The translations under genes and the position numbers were made by a program. The notes beneath the pieces were generated by a model. It ran no database searches and was not told where the DNA came from. It saw nothing but the letters and a program-made list of their open reading frames with translations. Below are positions 43,646-52,645 of a DNA stretch of 64,000 nucleotides, in pieces (the first letter of the stretch is position 1; every line of letters starts with the position of its first letter). Source of the DNA: JANXQE01 sp035651635 (GTDB taxonomy: Bacteria > Verrucomicrobiota > Verrucomicrobiia > Limisphaerales > UBA8199); the NCBI GenBank assembly GCA_035651635.1, contig DASRFK010000082.1:1-64000 (forward strand). The letters are read 5' to 3'.

Positions 43646-45427
43646 TTGCTTCCTCACAAGCTCATCCAGCAGCGCCTGCAAGCGGCCGTAAAGCTTGTCC
43701 TCCCCGACGCCGATCCGGCCTGGGTTTTGGTTCAACCTTGCCCGGACCCGAAGTTTGGCGACTACCAATCCAACGCCTTGATTGGTCTGGCCAAAGCCCG
43801 GAAGATGAATCCCCGCCAACTGGCCAGTGACGTGATGGCGCGCTTAGACCTTACAGAGTTATGCGAAAAGGTCGACGTCGCCGGCGCCGGTTTTTTGAAT
43901 TTTCGGCTCGCCCCCGCCGCAGTGATCCAGCGGCTTGCCGTCGCCGTCACTGACGATCACTTATTTTTGGACAAAACTTCTAACCCGCGAACGGTGGTGG
44001 TCGATTTCAGTTCGCCCAACGTAGCCAAGCCCATGCACGTGGGGCATATCCGCTCAACCGTATTGGGCGACTCGTTGGCCCGGGCCTTACGACTGCTGGG
44101 CCATCATGTGATTACGGACAATCACCTCGGCGACTGGGGAACGCAGTTCGGAATGTTGTTGGTGGGATGGAAAACGGTCTTGGATCAGACCTGCCTCAAA
44201 ACCGACGCGCTAAAGGAAATGGAGCGGATTTACAAGCTGATCAGCAGCCGTTGCGACCCGGATAAGCCGGGGTTTGACCAACCAACCCTGGAGCGTGCCC
44301 GGGCCGAGCTCGTCAAGTTACAAGCTGGCGATCCTGAAAACTTGGCTATCTGGAACGAGATGATCCGGCTCTCCCAAGCGCAGTTCGAGACCATTTACAG
44401 CCGGCTGGGAGTCAAATTCGATTACACCCTCGGTGAAAGTTTCTACAATTCACGCCTGGCGCCCGTGGTCGAGCAGATCCTGCAAGCCGGGGTTGCCACC
44501 GTCAGCCGAGGCGCCAAGGCTGTTCTGTCGGATCATTCTCTGCCGCCCAAGGAGGATCCCTTTTTGATTCACAAGGAGGGTGAGTGGGCCCCCAACCCGT
44601 TCATCATTCAGAAACAGGACGGTGGGTTCAATTATGCCACCACCGATTTGGCGACCCTCGTGTACCGGTTGGAAACTTGGCACGCCGACGAGATTATTTA
44701 CGTCACCGACGGTCGCCAACAGCTTCACTTCCGTCAGCTTTTCGCAGCGTTCCGTCGCTGGCATCCGGAGGCCAAAACGAAGCTGGCACACGTCTGGTTC
44801 GGATCGATCCTCGGCGAAGACGGTAAACCATTCAAAACCCGTTCGGGCGAGACGGTCCGGCTTTCCGATCTGCTCGATGAAGCGGAAGAACGGGCTTTCC
44901 GAGTGGTCTCGGAGAAAAGTTCCGACCTGCCGGAAGAGGCGCGAAAGGAAATTGCCCGGGTGGTGGGAATCGGCGCGGTCAAATACGCCGATCTGCTGCC
45001 CAATCGTCAGAGTGATTATGTTTTTAGCTGGGACAAACTCCTGGCTTTGAACGGCAACACGGCGCCTTACCTGCAATACGCCTACGCGCGAATCAGAAGT
45101 ATTTTCCGCAAAGGCGGCGTCGAAGGCAGTGTTTCTTCAGCGCCGGATGGGTTGCACCTGAGCGAGCCAGAAGAGTTTGCCTTGGCCAAGCATTTATTGA
45201 ATTTCGGATTGGTGGTGGAAGCTGTGGCCCAGGAATACCGGCCGAACTATCTGTGTAACTATTTGTACGAACTTGCCGGATACTTCACGACTTTTTACGA
45301 AAAATGCCCCGTCCTGAAGTCCGAAGCCGAGGTGCGCCAAAACCGCCTGGTGCTCTGCGATCTGACAGCGCGCACGTTACGTCAAGGACTGGAAATACTC
45401 GGAATCGAGACCCTGGAGCAAATGTAA
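43646..45427 (+). CDS. argS: Arginyl-tRNA synthetase
   Basis: Class I aminoacyl-tRNA synthetase that charges tRNA-Arg; ArgRS needs tRNA to activate arginine. About 593 residues from the TTG at 43646; the ATG at 43589 would overlap the PTS gene by 47 nt. N-terminal Add-1 domain about 1-100; HIGH motif PMHVGHIRST (HVGH at 131-134); DNHLGDWGTQFGML; the KMSKS-equivalent region FKTRSGETVRLSDLL; DALR anticodon-binding domain in the last 130 residues, ending LRQGLEILGIETLEQM. No anomaly seen apart from the uncertain start. Confidence 0.95.
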   Translation: MLPHKLIQQRLQAAVKLVLPDADPAWVLVQPCPDPKFGDYQSNALIGLAKARKMNPRQLASDVMARLDLTELCEKVDVAGAGFLNFRLAPAAVIQRLAVAVTDDHLFLDKTSNPRTVVVDFSSPNVAKPMHVGHIRSTVLGDSLARALRLLGHHVITDNHLGDWGTQFGMLLVGWKTVLDQTCLKTDALKEMERIYKLISSRCDPDKPGFDQPTLERARAELVKLQAGDPENLAIWNEMIRLSQAQFETIYSRLGVKFDYTLGESFYNSRLAPVVEQILQAGVATVSRGAKAVLSDHSLPPKEDPFLIHKEGEWAPNPFIIQKQDGGFNYATTDLATLVYRLETWHADEIIYVTDGRQQLHFRQLFAAFRRWHPEAKTKLAHVWFGSILGEDGKPFKTRSGETVRLSDLLDEAEERAFRVVSEKSSDLPEEARKEIARVVGIGAVKYADLLPNRQSDYVFSWDKLLALNGNTAPYLQYAYARIRSIFRKGGVEGSVSSAPDGLHLSEPEEFALAKHLLNFGLVVEAVAQEYRPNYLCNYLYELAGYFTTFYEKCPVLKSEAEVRQNRLVLCDLTARTLRQGLEILGIETLEQM

Positions 45428-45432
45428 CTTCT

Positions 45433-45475
45433 CCTCTCCCTCCCACTCGCCTCTTCCGGGGTTGGGGAGTAGAGG
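45433..45475. terminator. Imperfect hairpin between convergent argS and dnaN
   Basis: CCTCTCCCTCCC (45433-45444) can pair with GGGGAGTAGAGG (45464-45475) at nine of twelve positions. It lies in the 58-bp gap between two convergent genes and may serve both. There is no T-tract, so intrinsic termination is uncertain. Confidence 0.35.
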
Positions 45476-45485
45476 CAAAATCCTC

Positions 45486-46595
45486 TTAGGTCAGGCGCAT
45501 GGGCATTACGACGTAAAGGAAAGGGCCGTTGATCTTCAACACGCCGGGGCTAAGCTCGTCGATTAACTCGAGGAACACTTCATCGTTCGGTAGCGCGTTC
45601 AGCGGATCGATCATGTACTTGGGATTAAAAGCGATGGCCATCTCGGGGCCCTTATAATTCACCGCCAGGCTTTCCTTGGCTTCACCCACTTCGGGTGAAT
45701 TTGCCGTGATCTCTAACTTGTTTTTGCCAAAGGCAAGCTTGACCGAATTGGATTTCTCGCTGGTCATGATTTCAGCGCGGCGCAAGGCGTGCAAAAATTC
45801 CTCCCTCACGAGCGGGACGCGTTCCTTGGTTTCAGCGGGAATCACCTGGCGATAATTGGGATAATTCCCTTCTATGAGTTTGGTGACAATCAGGACGGAA
45901 GAACCCTTTTCATCCTTCAGATTGAACGAAGCCTGATTTTCCGCATAGCGCAGCTCGGCCTCGCCTTTTTCCTGCAGCAACCGATTAAGTTCGTTGACCG
46001 TTTTGGCGGGAACAATGAATTCTCCATGGCTCTTCTCGCCAATATCGATCTCTTCATCCACCAGGGCGAGCCGTCGGCCGTCCGTCGCCACCATGGTCAT
46101 CTTATGATCTTTGAGGCTAAAAAAAATCCCGTTTAAAACGTAGCGTGATTCGTCCGTAGAAATTGCAAACGAGGTTTTCTTCATCATGCTCCGGAGTGTT
46201 TCCTGGGGCAAAACGACCTTCTTTTCCTCCTTGAACTTGGGCATCGGCGGAAACTCATCCGCGCTCAGGCCATGGATTTTATAAAAAGAAGGACCCGAAC
46301 GGATCGTGCAGATATTCTTGTCGTCGACCTCGAAATCAATTTCAGAATTGCTCAATTCGCGAACGATGCCAAACAGCCGCTTTACGGGGATGGTCGAAGC
46401 ACCTGGACTTTTGATTTTGGCTTCAACGGCACAAGCAATGGTGACATCCAGATCCGTGGCGGTAAGTTCAAGTTTATCGGCCTCAGCCCGAAGGAGCACA
46501 TTGGAGAGAATAGGCAGGGTGGTGCGGGTACTGACCACATTTTGCACCGCTTGCAACCCATTGATGATTTGCTCCTTGGAAATGGTCAGGTTCAT
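45486..46595 (-). CDS. dnaN: DNA polymerase III beta subunit (sliding clamp)
   Basis: 369 residues, standard length. A ring-shaped dimer that holds DNA polymerase III on DNA. Starts MNLTISKEQIINGLQAVQNVVSTRTTLPIL, contains VVATDGRRLALVD, and ends with the conserved FLYVVMPMRL clamp tail. All three clamp domains are recognisable. It is not next to dnaA within this window; the neighbours are argS (convergent) and a cysteine desulfurase (same strand, upstream). DnaA-box-like sequences lie in its upstream gap. Confidence 0.97.
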   Translation of the reverse strand: MNLTISKEQIINGLQAVQNVVSTRTTLPILSNVLLRAEADKLELTATDLDVTIACAVEAKIKSPGASTIPVKRLFGIVRELSNSEIDFEVDDKNICTIRSGPSFYKIHGLSADEFPPMPKFKEEKKVVLPQETLRSMMKKTSFAISTDESRYVLNGIFFSLKDHKMTMVATDGRRLALVDEEIDIGEKSHGEFIVPAKTVNELNRLLQEKGEAELRYAENQASFNLKDEKGSSVLIVTKLIEGNYPNYRQVIPAETKERVPLVREEFLHALRRAEIMTSEKSNSVKLAFGKNKLEITANSPEVGEAKESLAVNYKGPEMAIAFNPKYMIDPLNALPNDEVFLELIDELSPGVLKINGPFLYVVMPMRLT

Positions 46596-46648
46596 TGGGC
46601 GCTTATAATATTCTTCTTATATTTAAACCATCTATCCGTATTAAGGTG

Positions 46649-46788
46649 TGTGAATAAGGCAAACAACCACCCTTGTCAAGGAGCCGACAGGCACTTACAC
46701 CCGCAGCGGCCTCCGAAGCGTTTTGACGGGCTTGGTGAAGAAGCGATAGAAAGTCTGGCTTGTTCACTTTGCTCACAATCGATTCACA
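46649..46788. promoter_or_regulatory. Cluster of DnaA-box-like sequences upstream of dnaN
   Basis: One full match to the TTATNCACA consensus lies on the minus strand at 46649-46657 (TTATTCACA). Three weaker boxes lie on the plus strand: TTGTTCACT (46760), TTGCTCACA (46769) and CGATTCACA (46780), each two mismatches off. An AT-rich stretch is at 46605-46630. The 206-bp gap between dnaN and the desulfurase gene could be a replication-linked control region or even part of an origin, but no dnaA gene is in view. Confidence 0.35.
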
Positions 46789-46801
46789 CTTTAAACCAAC
46801 T

Positions 46802-47989
46802 TTATCCAGGGGGTTGTTGGTGCAGTCCGGAAACGGCAGTTTTTTCCTTTTGTTGAGAGCGGGCAATCACGGCGGGCAATATTTCTTCAACTTGCTTCAC
46901 CTGTTCAAGTGTTGATTCGCGTCCGAGGGAGAAACGGACCAGAGAATTTTGAAGTTCTGGTTCCACCCCCAGCGCACGCACGACGTGCGAGGGTTCAAGA
47001 GACCCGGCGGAGCAGGCCGAACCGCTCGATGCACAAATTCCTTCCAGATCCAGGTTCGCCAGGAGGGCGATGCTGTCGGTTTCTCGCACTACAAAAGCGA
47101 TGGTATTAGACAGGCGATATTTGCTGGACCCCAGACAGATCGCATCGCCAATGACGGCTAGCGCGCCGGCCAGGTGTTCCGTCAGGGGATAGAGCTTTGC
47201 CCGGTCAAAAACAGGCTCGCGAACAAAATGTTTCAAGGCTTCAACCAATCCTGTAATTCCAGCGAGGTTCTCGGTTCCGGCGCGTCGTTCGTTTTCATGG
47301 CCGCCACCGAACAAAATCGGATCGGGATGGAGTGGAGACTTTATGAACAGGGCTCCGGCCCCTTTTGGACCATAGATTTTGTGCGCGCAAATCGAGACGA
47401 GGTCCGCATTAAATTGGTGGATGCCCTGGAACGGCTCTTTGCCAAACCACTGAACGGCGTCGGTATGAAAAACAACACCTTGTTCGCGGCAAACCGCGCC
47501 GAGTTCGGCAACCGGCTGGACCATGCCAATTTCATTATTGGCTGCCATGATAGATACCAGGACGGTGTCAGGACGCAGCGCAGCGCGGAGTGAATCGACA
47601 GAAACTCGACCGATGGAATCAACTGGAAGGTAAGTGACTTCAAAATCATCATATTTCGCAAGATAGCGGCACGCGTGAAGAACAGCATGGTGTTCGATTG
47701 CCGACGTGATGATATGGCGTCCCTTAGGTTTGAGCTGACGTGCCGTACCCAAAACCGCCAGATTGGCGCTTTCCGTTCCGCCGCTGGTGAAGATAAGTTC
47801 GCTGGGTTTACAGCCCAGGATCCCGGCGGCAGAGTCGCGCGCCTCGTCCAATAAAGATCGAGCCTGGCGTCCGACCCGGTGAACGCTCGATGGGTTGCCC
47901 CAGACGTCATGCAGAAATGGAAGCATCGCCTCGCGAACGGCAGGATCCAGCGGCGTCGTCGCGTTGTAATCAAAGTAAATCGGCGTCAT
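46802..47989 (-). CDS. Cysteine desulfurase (NifS/IscS family)
   Basis: PLP enzyme that takes sulfur from cysteine for iron-sulfur clusters and thiolated tRNA. 395 residues. Starts MTPIYFDYNATTPLDP, as usual; EHHAVLHAC (His100/101), the PLP lysine Lys204 in CAHKIYGPKG and the catalytic cysteine Cys326 in SSGSACSAG. No iscU or iscR nearby, so the symbol is left open. The short C-terminal tail is unusual in being Gln/Lys-rich. Confidence 0.95.
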   Translation of the reverse strand: MTPIYFDYNATTPLDPAVREAMLPFLHDVWGNPSSVHRVGRQARSLLDEARDSAAGILGCKPSELIFTSGGTESANLAVLGTARQLKPKGRHIITSAIEHHAVLHACRYLAKYDDFEVTYLPVDSIGRVSVDSLRAALRPDTVLVSIMAANNEIGMVQPVAELGAVCREQGVVFHTDAVQWFGKEPFQGIHQFNADLVSICAHKIYGPKGAGALFIKSPLHPDPILFGGGHENERRAGTENLAGITGLVEALKHFVREPVFDRAKLYPLTEHLAGALAVIGDAICLGSSKYRLSNTIAFVVRETDSIALLANLDLEGICASSGSACSAGSLEPSHVVRALGVEPELQNSLVRFSLGRESTLEQVKQVEEILPAVIARSQQKEKTAVSGLHQQPPG

Positions 47990-48005
47990 TCCATTCCTGG
48001 GCGCA

Positions 48006-48048
48006 CCGGCGTCTCGCCGGCGAGACGGGCCACTGGTTGAGACGCCGG
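48006..48048. repeat. Palindrome related to dispersed family A
   Basis: CCGGCGTCTC (48006-48015) pairs with GAGACGCCGG (48039-48048), and an inner perfect palindrome CGTCTCGCC-GGCGAGACG lies at 48010-48027. The GGCGTCTC core is shared with the repeats at 5087, 11297 and 57978. It sits in the 100-bp gap between two genes on the same strand. Confidence 0.6.
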
Positions 48049-48089
48049 CGCGAGAGGGCCGGGGAGAGGCCGGGCTCTTTCCGTTCGGT

Positions 48090-48773
48090 TCATGGAAAAC
48101 CGGGAGGCGGTTCTCCCTTTCTGGCGAAACGATCTTCAGTCCAGGGATCAGCCGTGTTGGAGTAGCCGCGAATTTCCCAAAAACCGAGGATATCGCGATC
48201 CAGGAAGGTGATTTCGCGGATGAACTTGGCGCCTTTCCAGGCGTAACGCTTGGGAATGATCACTCGGGCCGGCCCGCCATGTTCGGCGGTTAGCGGTTGA
48301 CCGTTCCACTTGTGCGCAATCAGCACATCATCGTCCAGGCACACATCCAACGGGTTATTGGTGGAATAGCCGTCGTAGCTTTTGAAAAAGACGTGAGTGG
48401 CTTCCGGTTTCGGTTTGACCAGCTCGGCAACCGTAAAGAAGGCGACGCCTTCCCAGAGCATGTCGAACTGGCTCCAGGTGGTTACACAGTGAAAATCGCT
48501 GGTGTCTTTGAACTGCGGCAGGGCGAGGAACTGGTCCCAATCCAGGGTGACCGGGTTCTCGACGCGGCCATGAATCTTTAGGCGCCAATCGGTCAGCGAC
48601 ACAGAGGGTCGAACCCCGAGATCGAGAACGGGAAAGTTATGGACCTGGCGCTGGCCGGGCGGGAGCCGGTCGGTCGAGCGCCGGGGGGGATTTGCAGCCG
48701 GTTGTCCGGCCATTTTGCGCGCCCACCGTTCCTTTGCCGCGATATAGCCTTCTTTCATGACGACATGTGCCAC
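48090..48773 (-). CDS. Sulfite-oxidase-like molybdopterin oxidoreductase
   Basis: 227 residues forming a single molybdopterin domain. The cysteine that binds molybdenum is Cys96 in DFHCVTTWS; further blocks are HGRVENPVTLDW, EHGGPARVIIPKRYAWKGAKFI and FWEIRGYSNTADPW. No signal peptide or twin-arginine motif, so it is cytoplasmic, like the short YuiH-type branch rather than exported MsrP. The physiological substrate is unknown. Start at 48773, with a second ATG at 48758. Confidence 0.88.
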   Translation of the reverse strand: MAHVVMKEGYIAAKERWARKMAGQPAANPPRRSTDRLPPGQRQVHNFPVLDLGVRPSVSLTDWRLKIHGRVENPVTLDWDQFLALPQFKDTSDFHCVTTWSQFDMLWEGVAFFTVAELVKPKPEATHVFFKSYDGYSTNNPLDVCLDDDVLIAHKWNGQPLTAEHGGPARVIIPKRYAWKGAKFIREITFLDRDILGFWEIRGYSNTADPWTEDRFARKGEPPPGFP

Positions 48774-48850
48774 GTTTTGATCATACTATACCCAGGCAAC
48801 GCGATTTAAAAAGCAGTTTGAGCCCATAACCCTTTACCCAGGTTCCCGTC

Positions 48851-49552
48851 ATGTTCAGACCGTCCGATTTGTTCGATTTGAGCCAAACAGAACACGCCGC
48901 TCTGTTTGAGAAATGCGAGTATGCCTGGCAAGCACTCGGAAAACTTAAGAGCTATATCGCCACGCATCTGCGTCCGGGCCTGATGAACCGTTGCGAGGGC
49001 ATTGCTTTCATCGGCCCGCAAGTTTTCATTGGCGAAGGCACGGTCGTCGAGGACGGCGTCATGATCAAAGGCCCGGCCATCATCGGCCGCAACTGCGAGA
49101 TTCGGCATAACGCCTACATCCGAGAGAATGTGATTCTGGGCGACGATTGCGTGTTGGGCAACTCCTGCGAACTGAAGAACTCGTTGCTGTTCAACCATGC
49201 CGAGGTGCCCCATTTCAATTATGTTGGCGATTCCATTGTGGGGTACAAAGCGCACCTGGGCGCGGGTGTGAAAATATCGAATTTGAAGCTGGTGAAAGGC
49301 AACGTGCACGTCGAGGTGAACGGCAAGCCGGTCGACACCGGTTTGCGAAAGTTCGGCGCGCTGCTCGGGGACCATGTCGAAATCGGCTGTAATGCGGTGC
49401 TGAACCCCGGCAGCATTATCGGCCCGGGTTCGGTTCTCTATCCGAACATCAATTGGCGTGGCGTGCTGCCGGCTAACCAGATCGTTAAAAACAGAGCTGT
49501 CCAGCAGGTCGTTTCCCGAACTCAGCCAGGCTCGCCCGGTGAATCCGCATGA
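48851..49552 (+). CDS. Left-handed beta-helix (hexapeptide) nucleotidyl/acyltransferase-like protein
   Basis: 233 residues. After a helical N-terminus (about 1-45) come many hexapeptide repeats: IGPQVFIGEGTVVEDGVMI, IIGRNCEIRHNAYI, VILGDDCVLGNSCEL and LGAGVKISNLKL. The C-terminal layout (NYVGDSIVGYKAHLGAG, GDHVEIGCNAVLNPGS) is like the acyltransferase half of GlmU, but there is no nucleotidyltransferase domain. A sugar-nucleotide acyltransferase is likely; the substrate is not. Its stop overlaps the helicase start as ATGA. Confidence 0.82.
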   Translation: MFRPSDLFDLSQTEHAALFEKCEYAWQALGKLKSYIATHLRPGLMNRCEGIAFIGPQVFIGEGTVVEDGVMIKGPAIIGRNCEIRHNAYIRENVILGDDCVLGNSCELKNSLLFNHAEVPHFNYVGDSIVGYKAHLGAGVKISNLKLVKGNVHVEVNGKPVDTGLRKFGALLGDHVEIGCNAVLNPGSIIGPGSVLYPNINWRGVLPANQIVKNRAVQQVVSRTQPGSPGESA

Positions 49553-51696
49553 TTAGCGAAATAGAGGTTCAGTCTTCAGGCCCCGAACAGGATCTGGTCC
49601 AACAGGTGGAACGGATTTTTTCGCCCACCGGCCTGTTGTCCCGGTCGCCGAATTTTGAATTTCGTCCGCAGCAGCAGCAAATGGCTGTCGCGGTGGCCCG
49701 CGCGCTCGAAGCCGGGGAACACCTGGCGGTGGAAGCCGGCACGGGTGTGGGCAAGAGCCTGGCCTACCTGGTTCCGGCCATCCTCTATGCCATCGCGAGA
49801 AAAAAGAAGGCCGTGGTGTGCACCCACACGATCAACCTGCAGGAACAACTCGCCGAGAAGGACCTGCCCATGCTGCAACAAATCCTTCCGGTGCAGTTTA
49901 ATTTCACCATGCTCAAAGGGCGCGGCAATTATTTGTGCACGCGCCGCCTCCAAAAGGCCATGCAGCAATCCGGCCATTTGTTCACCTCGTCCGAGGGGGA
50001 AGAGTTGCAGCGCATTTACGAGTGGTCCCAAAAAACCACCGATGGCAGCCTGTCGGACTTCGAGATCGAGCCCGACCCGAAGGTCTGGGCGCAGGTTTGT
50101 TCCGAGCGCGGTTTGTGCGCGCCCAAAACGTGCGGCTTTCAATCCGAGTTCGCGCGCCAGAGCCCGGTCTGTTTCTTTCAACGGGCGCGCCAGCGGATTC
50201 TCTCAGCGGATGTGCTGGTGCTTAATCACACCCTGTTTTTCACGTTGCTGGGCGCGCTGGAGGAGCCGGTTGAAGGCGGGATCCTGTTTCGTAATGACTT
50301 CATCATTTTTGATGAAGCGCACCTCATGGAACACGTCGCCTCCAAGCATATCGGGCTCAGCGTTTCCAGCGGTCAATTGCGTTATGCCGTGCAGCGGTTA
50401 TGGAATCCGCGCACTGAGAAAGGGCTGCTGGCCACCCTGGCGAGCGGCCGGACGGTGCCGCTGGTGAGCGATTTGTTAAAGCAGGCCGAGGGCTTTTTCG
50501 GCGAGGTGGAATCCGCCTGTGAGGAAATTCGCCAGAGAATCAAAGAGAAGAACTTTGGCGGCGGTGAAGCGCGCCGGCGCGAGTGGAGCGAGTTGCGTAT
50601 CCGCTCGGCCGAACTGGTGGCGGACAATGTTTCCTTGCCGATTCAAAGGTTGCGCGAGGCCGTCAGCGAGCTCATCCAGCTCAGCGAAGACAAGGAAATC
50701 GGCATGGAATTGATGGAATGCAACCGGCGGCTGTCCGAATTGCGCGAGGCGGTGGCGCTGTTTCTGAGTCAGAGTGCTGAAAAGCACGTCTATTGGGTCG
50801 AACGAACTGGCAAAGCTCAGCGCACCATTTCACTCAATGCCGCACCAGTGGATGTAGCCGAGTTCCTCCGGCGCCGTCTCTTTGGCAGTGACACCTCGAT
50901 CATCATGACCAGCGCCACGCTTTCGGTGACCGATAGCGCGCGCAGCCCGAGCCATTCTTCGTCCGGGTCTTCTTCCGGACCCGGGCCGTTCACATCGAAG
51001 GGCCGGGAGCAGGCGGATTTTCAGGGGTTGAACTATTTTGCCCGGCGCGTGGGCGCCGAGTCGGCGATCAAGTTGCAGGTCGGCACGCCGTTTAATTATG
51101 AGCGCCAGATGAAACTCTACGCGATCCGCCAAATGCCCGATCCGCGTTCCGAGGAGTATCGCTCGGCTCTCATTCATTGGATCGAGCACTTCGTCCAGCA
51201 GACTCACGGCAAAGCATTTGTTTTGTTCACCAATTTCAAGCTCATGCTCGAAATCAGTGAAGCGATGCAGCCTTTTTTCAATCGGCTGGGCATTGCCTGC
51301 CTGGTCCAGGGCACCGGCACCCCGAGATCACTCATGCTCGAGAGATTTAAAGAAGACGTTGATTCAGTACTGTTCGGCACGGACAGCTTTTGGCAGGGAG
51401 TTGATGTGCCCGGCGAGGCGCTCTCCAATGTCATCATTACTCGCCTGCCTTTTGCGGTCCCGGATCATCCTTTGATCGAGGCGAGAATTGAAGCCATTGA
51501 AGCCCGGGGCGGCGATTCTTTCCGTGAGTTCTCCTTACCCGAGGCGATCTTAAAATTCCGGCAGGGAGTCGGCCGCCTGATCCGGACCAAGACCGACACG
51601 GGCATTGTCGTGGTCCTGGATAACCGGGTTTTGGCCAAACAGTATGGACGCTCGTTCCTGAGCGCGCTTCCCTCGTGCCCGGTCGAGGTCGCGTAG
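49549..51696 (+). CDS. DinG-type ATP-dependent DNA helicase (XPD-like, Fe-S)
   Basis: Superfamily 2 helicase, 715 residues. Walker A EAGTGVGKS (62-70); DEAH box in IIFDEAHLMEH; motif with SATL; final motif QGVGRLIRTKTDTG. Four cysteines between the Walker A and DEAH motifs (GRGNYLCTRR, CSERGLC, TCGFQ, SPVCFFQRAR) fit the iron-sulfur cluster of the XPD/DinG branch. It probably unwinds damaged or forked DNA and R-loops. Starts inside the previous gene's stop codon. Confidence 0.92.
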   Translation: MISEIEVQSSGPEQDLVQQVERIFSPTGLLSRSPNFEFRPQQQQMAVAVARALEAGEHLAVEAGTGVGKSLAYLVPAILYAIARKKKAVVCTHTINLQEQLAEKDLPMLQQILPVQFNFTMLKGRGNYLCTRRLQKAMQQSGHLFTSSEGEELQRIYEWSQKTTDGSLSDFEIEPDPKVWAQVCSERGLCAPKTCGFQSEFARQSPVCFFQRARQRILSADVLVLNHTLFFTLLGALEEPVEGGILFRNDFIIFDEAHLMEHVASKHIGLSVSSGQLRYAVQRLWNPRTEKGLLATLASGRTVPLVSDLLKQAEGFFGEVESACEEIRQRIKEKNFGGGEARRREWSELRIRSAELVADNVSLPIQRLREAVSELIQLSEDKEIGMELMECNRRLSELREAVALFLSQSAEKHVYWVERTGKAQRTISLNAAPVDVAEFLRRRLFGSDTSIIMTSATLSVTDSARSPSHSSSGSSSGPGPFTSKGREQADFQGLNYFARRVGAESAIKLQVGTPFNYERQMKLYAIRQMPDPRSEEYRSALIHWIEHFVQQTHGKAFVLFTNFKLMLEISEAMQPFFNRLGIACLVQGTGTPRSLMLERFKEDVDSVLFGTDSFWQGVDVPGEALSNVIITRLPFAVPDHPLIEARIEAIEARGGDSFREFSLPEAILKFRQGVGRLIRTKTDTGIVVVLDNRVLAKQYGRSFLSALPSCPVEVA

Positions 51697-52536
51697 ATGA
51701 ACCGGGACACCGAAGCTGTGCGCGCCCGGCTCAAGCAGTTGCGGCATGTGGCCTTGGACATGGATGGAACGATTTACAGCGGCCAGACACTTTTCCCCAG
51801 CACATTGTCCTTCTTGCAGGTCCTGCGCGAACTCGGCATCGGCCACACGTTTTTGACCAATAACTCCTCGAAGAGCGCGCGTGATTATCTGGCGCATCTG
51901 GCCCGCTTCGGGATAGCGGCCAGCGACAGCGAACTTTATACTTCCACCCAGGATACAATCGGCTTCCTGCGGCGCAGTTATCCGCATGTGAAACGGTTAT
52001 TTCTCCTGGGCACGCCAAGCTTAGGCGCGGAGCTTGCCGAGGCCGGATTCGAGCTGACGAGGGACGATGCGAGGGACGAACCGCAGGCAGTGGTTGTGGG
52101 CTTTGATACTTCACTGGTGTTTTCGAGGCTTTGCCGCGCGGCCTTTTGGATCAAACAAGGCAAACCTTTCCTGGCCACTCATCCCGATCGAGTTTGCCCG
52201 ACCGACGAACCGATTGTGTTAGTCGATTGCGGATCGATCTGCGCCGCGCTCGAACGAGCGACCGGCCGCGGGCCGGACGTGGTTCTGGGCAAGCCGGGCC
52301 CGAGCATGCTCACCGGAATCCTTGACCGGCATCACCTCGGTGCGGAACAGCTCGCCATGGCCGGGGACCGGCTCTACACCGACATGGCCATGGCCCGCCG
52401 CACCGGGGCCTTGGGCGTGCTGGTTCTCACCGGCGAAACCACCGCTGTAGAGGCCGCCCGCGCGGATCCTCCGGTGGATTTGATGGTGCAGGATTTGGGT
52501 GTGTTTGGTGAAATGCTCCGCCGCTCAAAGGCCTAG
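51697..52536 (+). CDS. HAD-superfamily IIA phosphatase (NagD/PNPase-like)
   Basis: 279 residues. Motif I DMDGTIYSG with nucleophile Asp21 and Asp23; motif II FLTNNSSKS; cap domain type C2; motif III lysine in GKPGPSMLT; motif IV GDRLYTDMAMAR. It acts on small phosphate esters such as nucleoside monophosphates or phosphoglycolate; the substrate cannot be read. It begins immediately after the helicase stop codon, so the three genes from 48851 form one operon. Confidence 0.92.
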   Translation: MNRDTEAVRARLKQLRHVALDMDGTIYSGQTLFPSTLSFLQVLRELGIGHTFLTNNSSKSARDYLAHLARFGIAASDSELYTSTQDTIGFLRRSYPHVKRLFLLGTPSLGAELAEAGFELTRDDARDEPQAVVVGFDTSLVFSRLCRAAFWIKQGKPFLATHPDRVCPTDEPIVLVDCGSICAALERATGRGPDVVLGKPGPSMLTGILDRHHLGAEQLAMAGDRLYTDMAMARRTGALGVLVLTGETTAVEAARADPPVDLMVQDLGVFGEMLRRSKA

Positions 52537-52563
52537 TTTCGAGGCGGCTCCCATAGGATCTTC

Positions 52564-52617
52564 CTCTTCCTCTTCCTCGGCTTTCTTTCCGGAGCAAGGA
52601 ACGGGGAAGAGGAAGAG
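52564..52617. terminator. 13-bp perfect inverted repeat between convergent genes
   Basis: CTCTTCCTCTTCC (52564-52576) pairs exactly with GGAAGAGGAAGAG (52605-52617) around a 28-nt loop. It lies in the 109-bp gap between the convergent phosphatase and dihydrouridine-synthase genes, a position expected for a two-way terminator. No T-tract. Confidence 0.5.
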
Positions 52618-52645
52618 AACGAGGAGGAGGATGATTGGCTACAGC

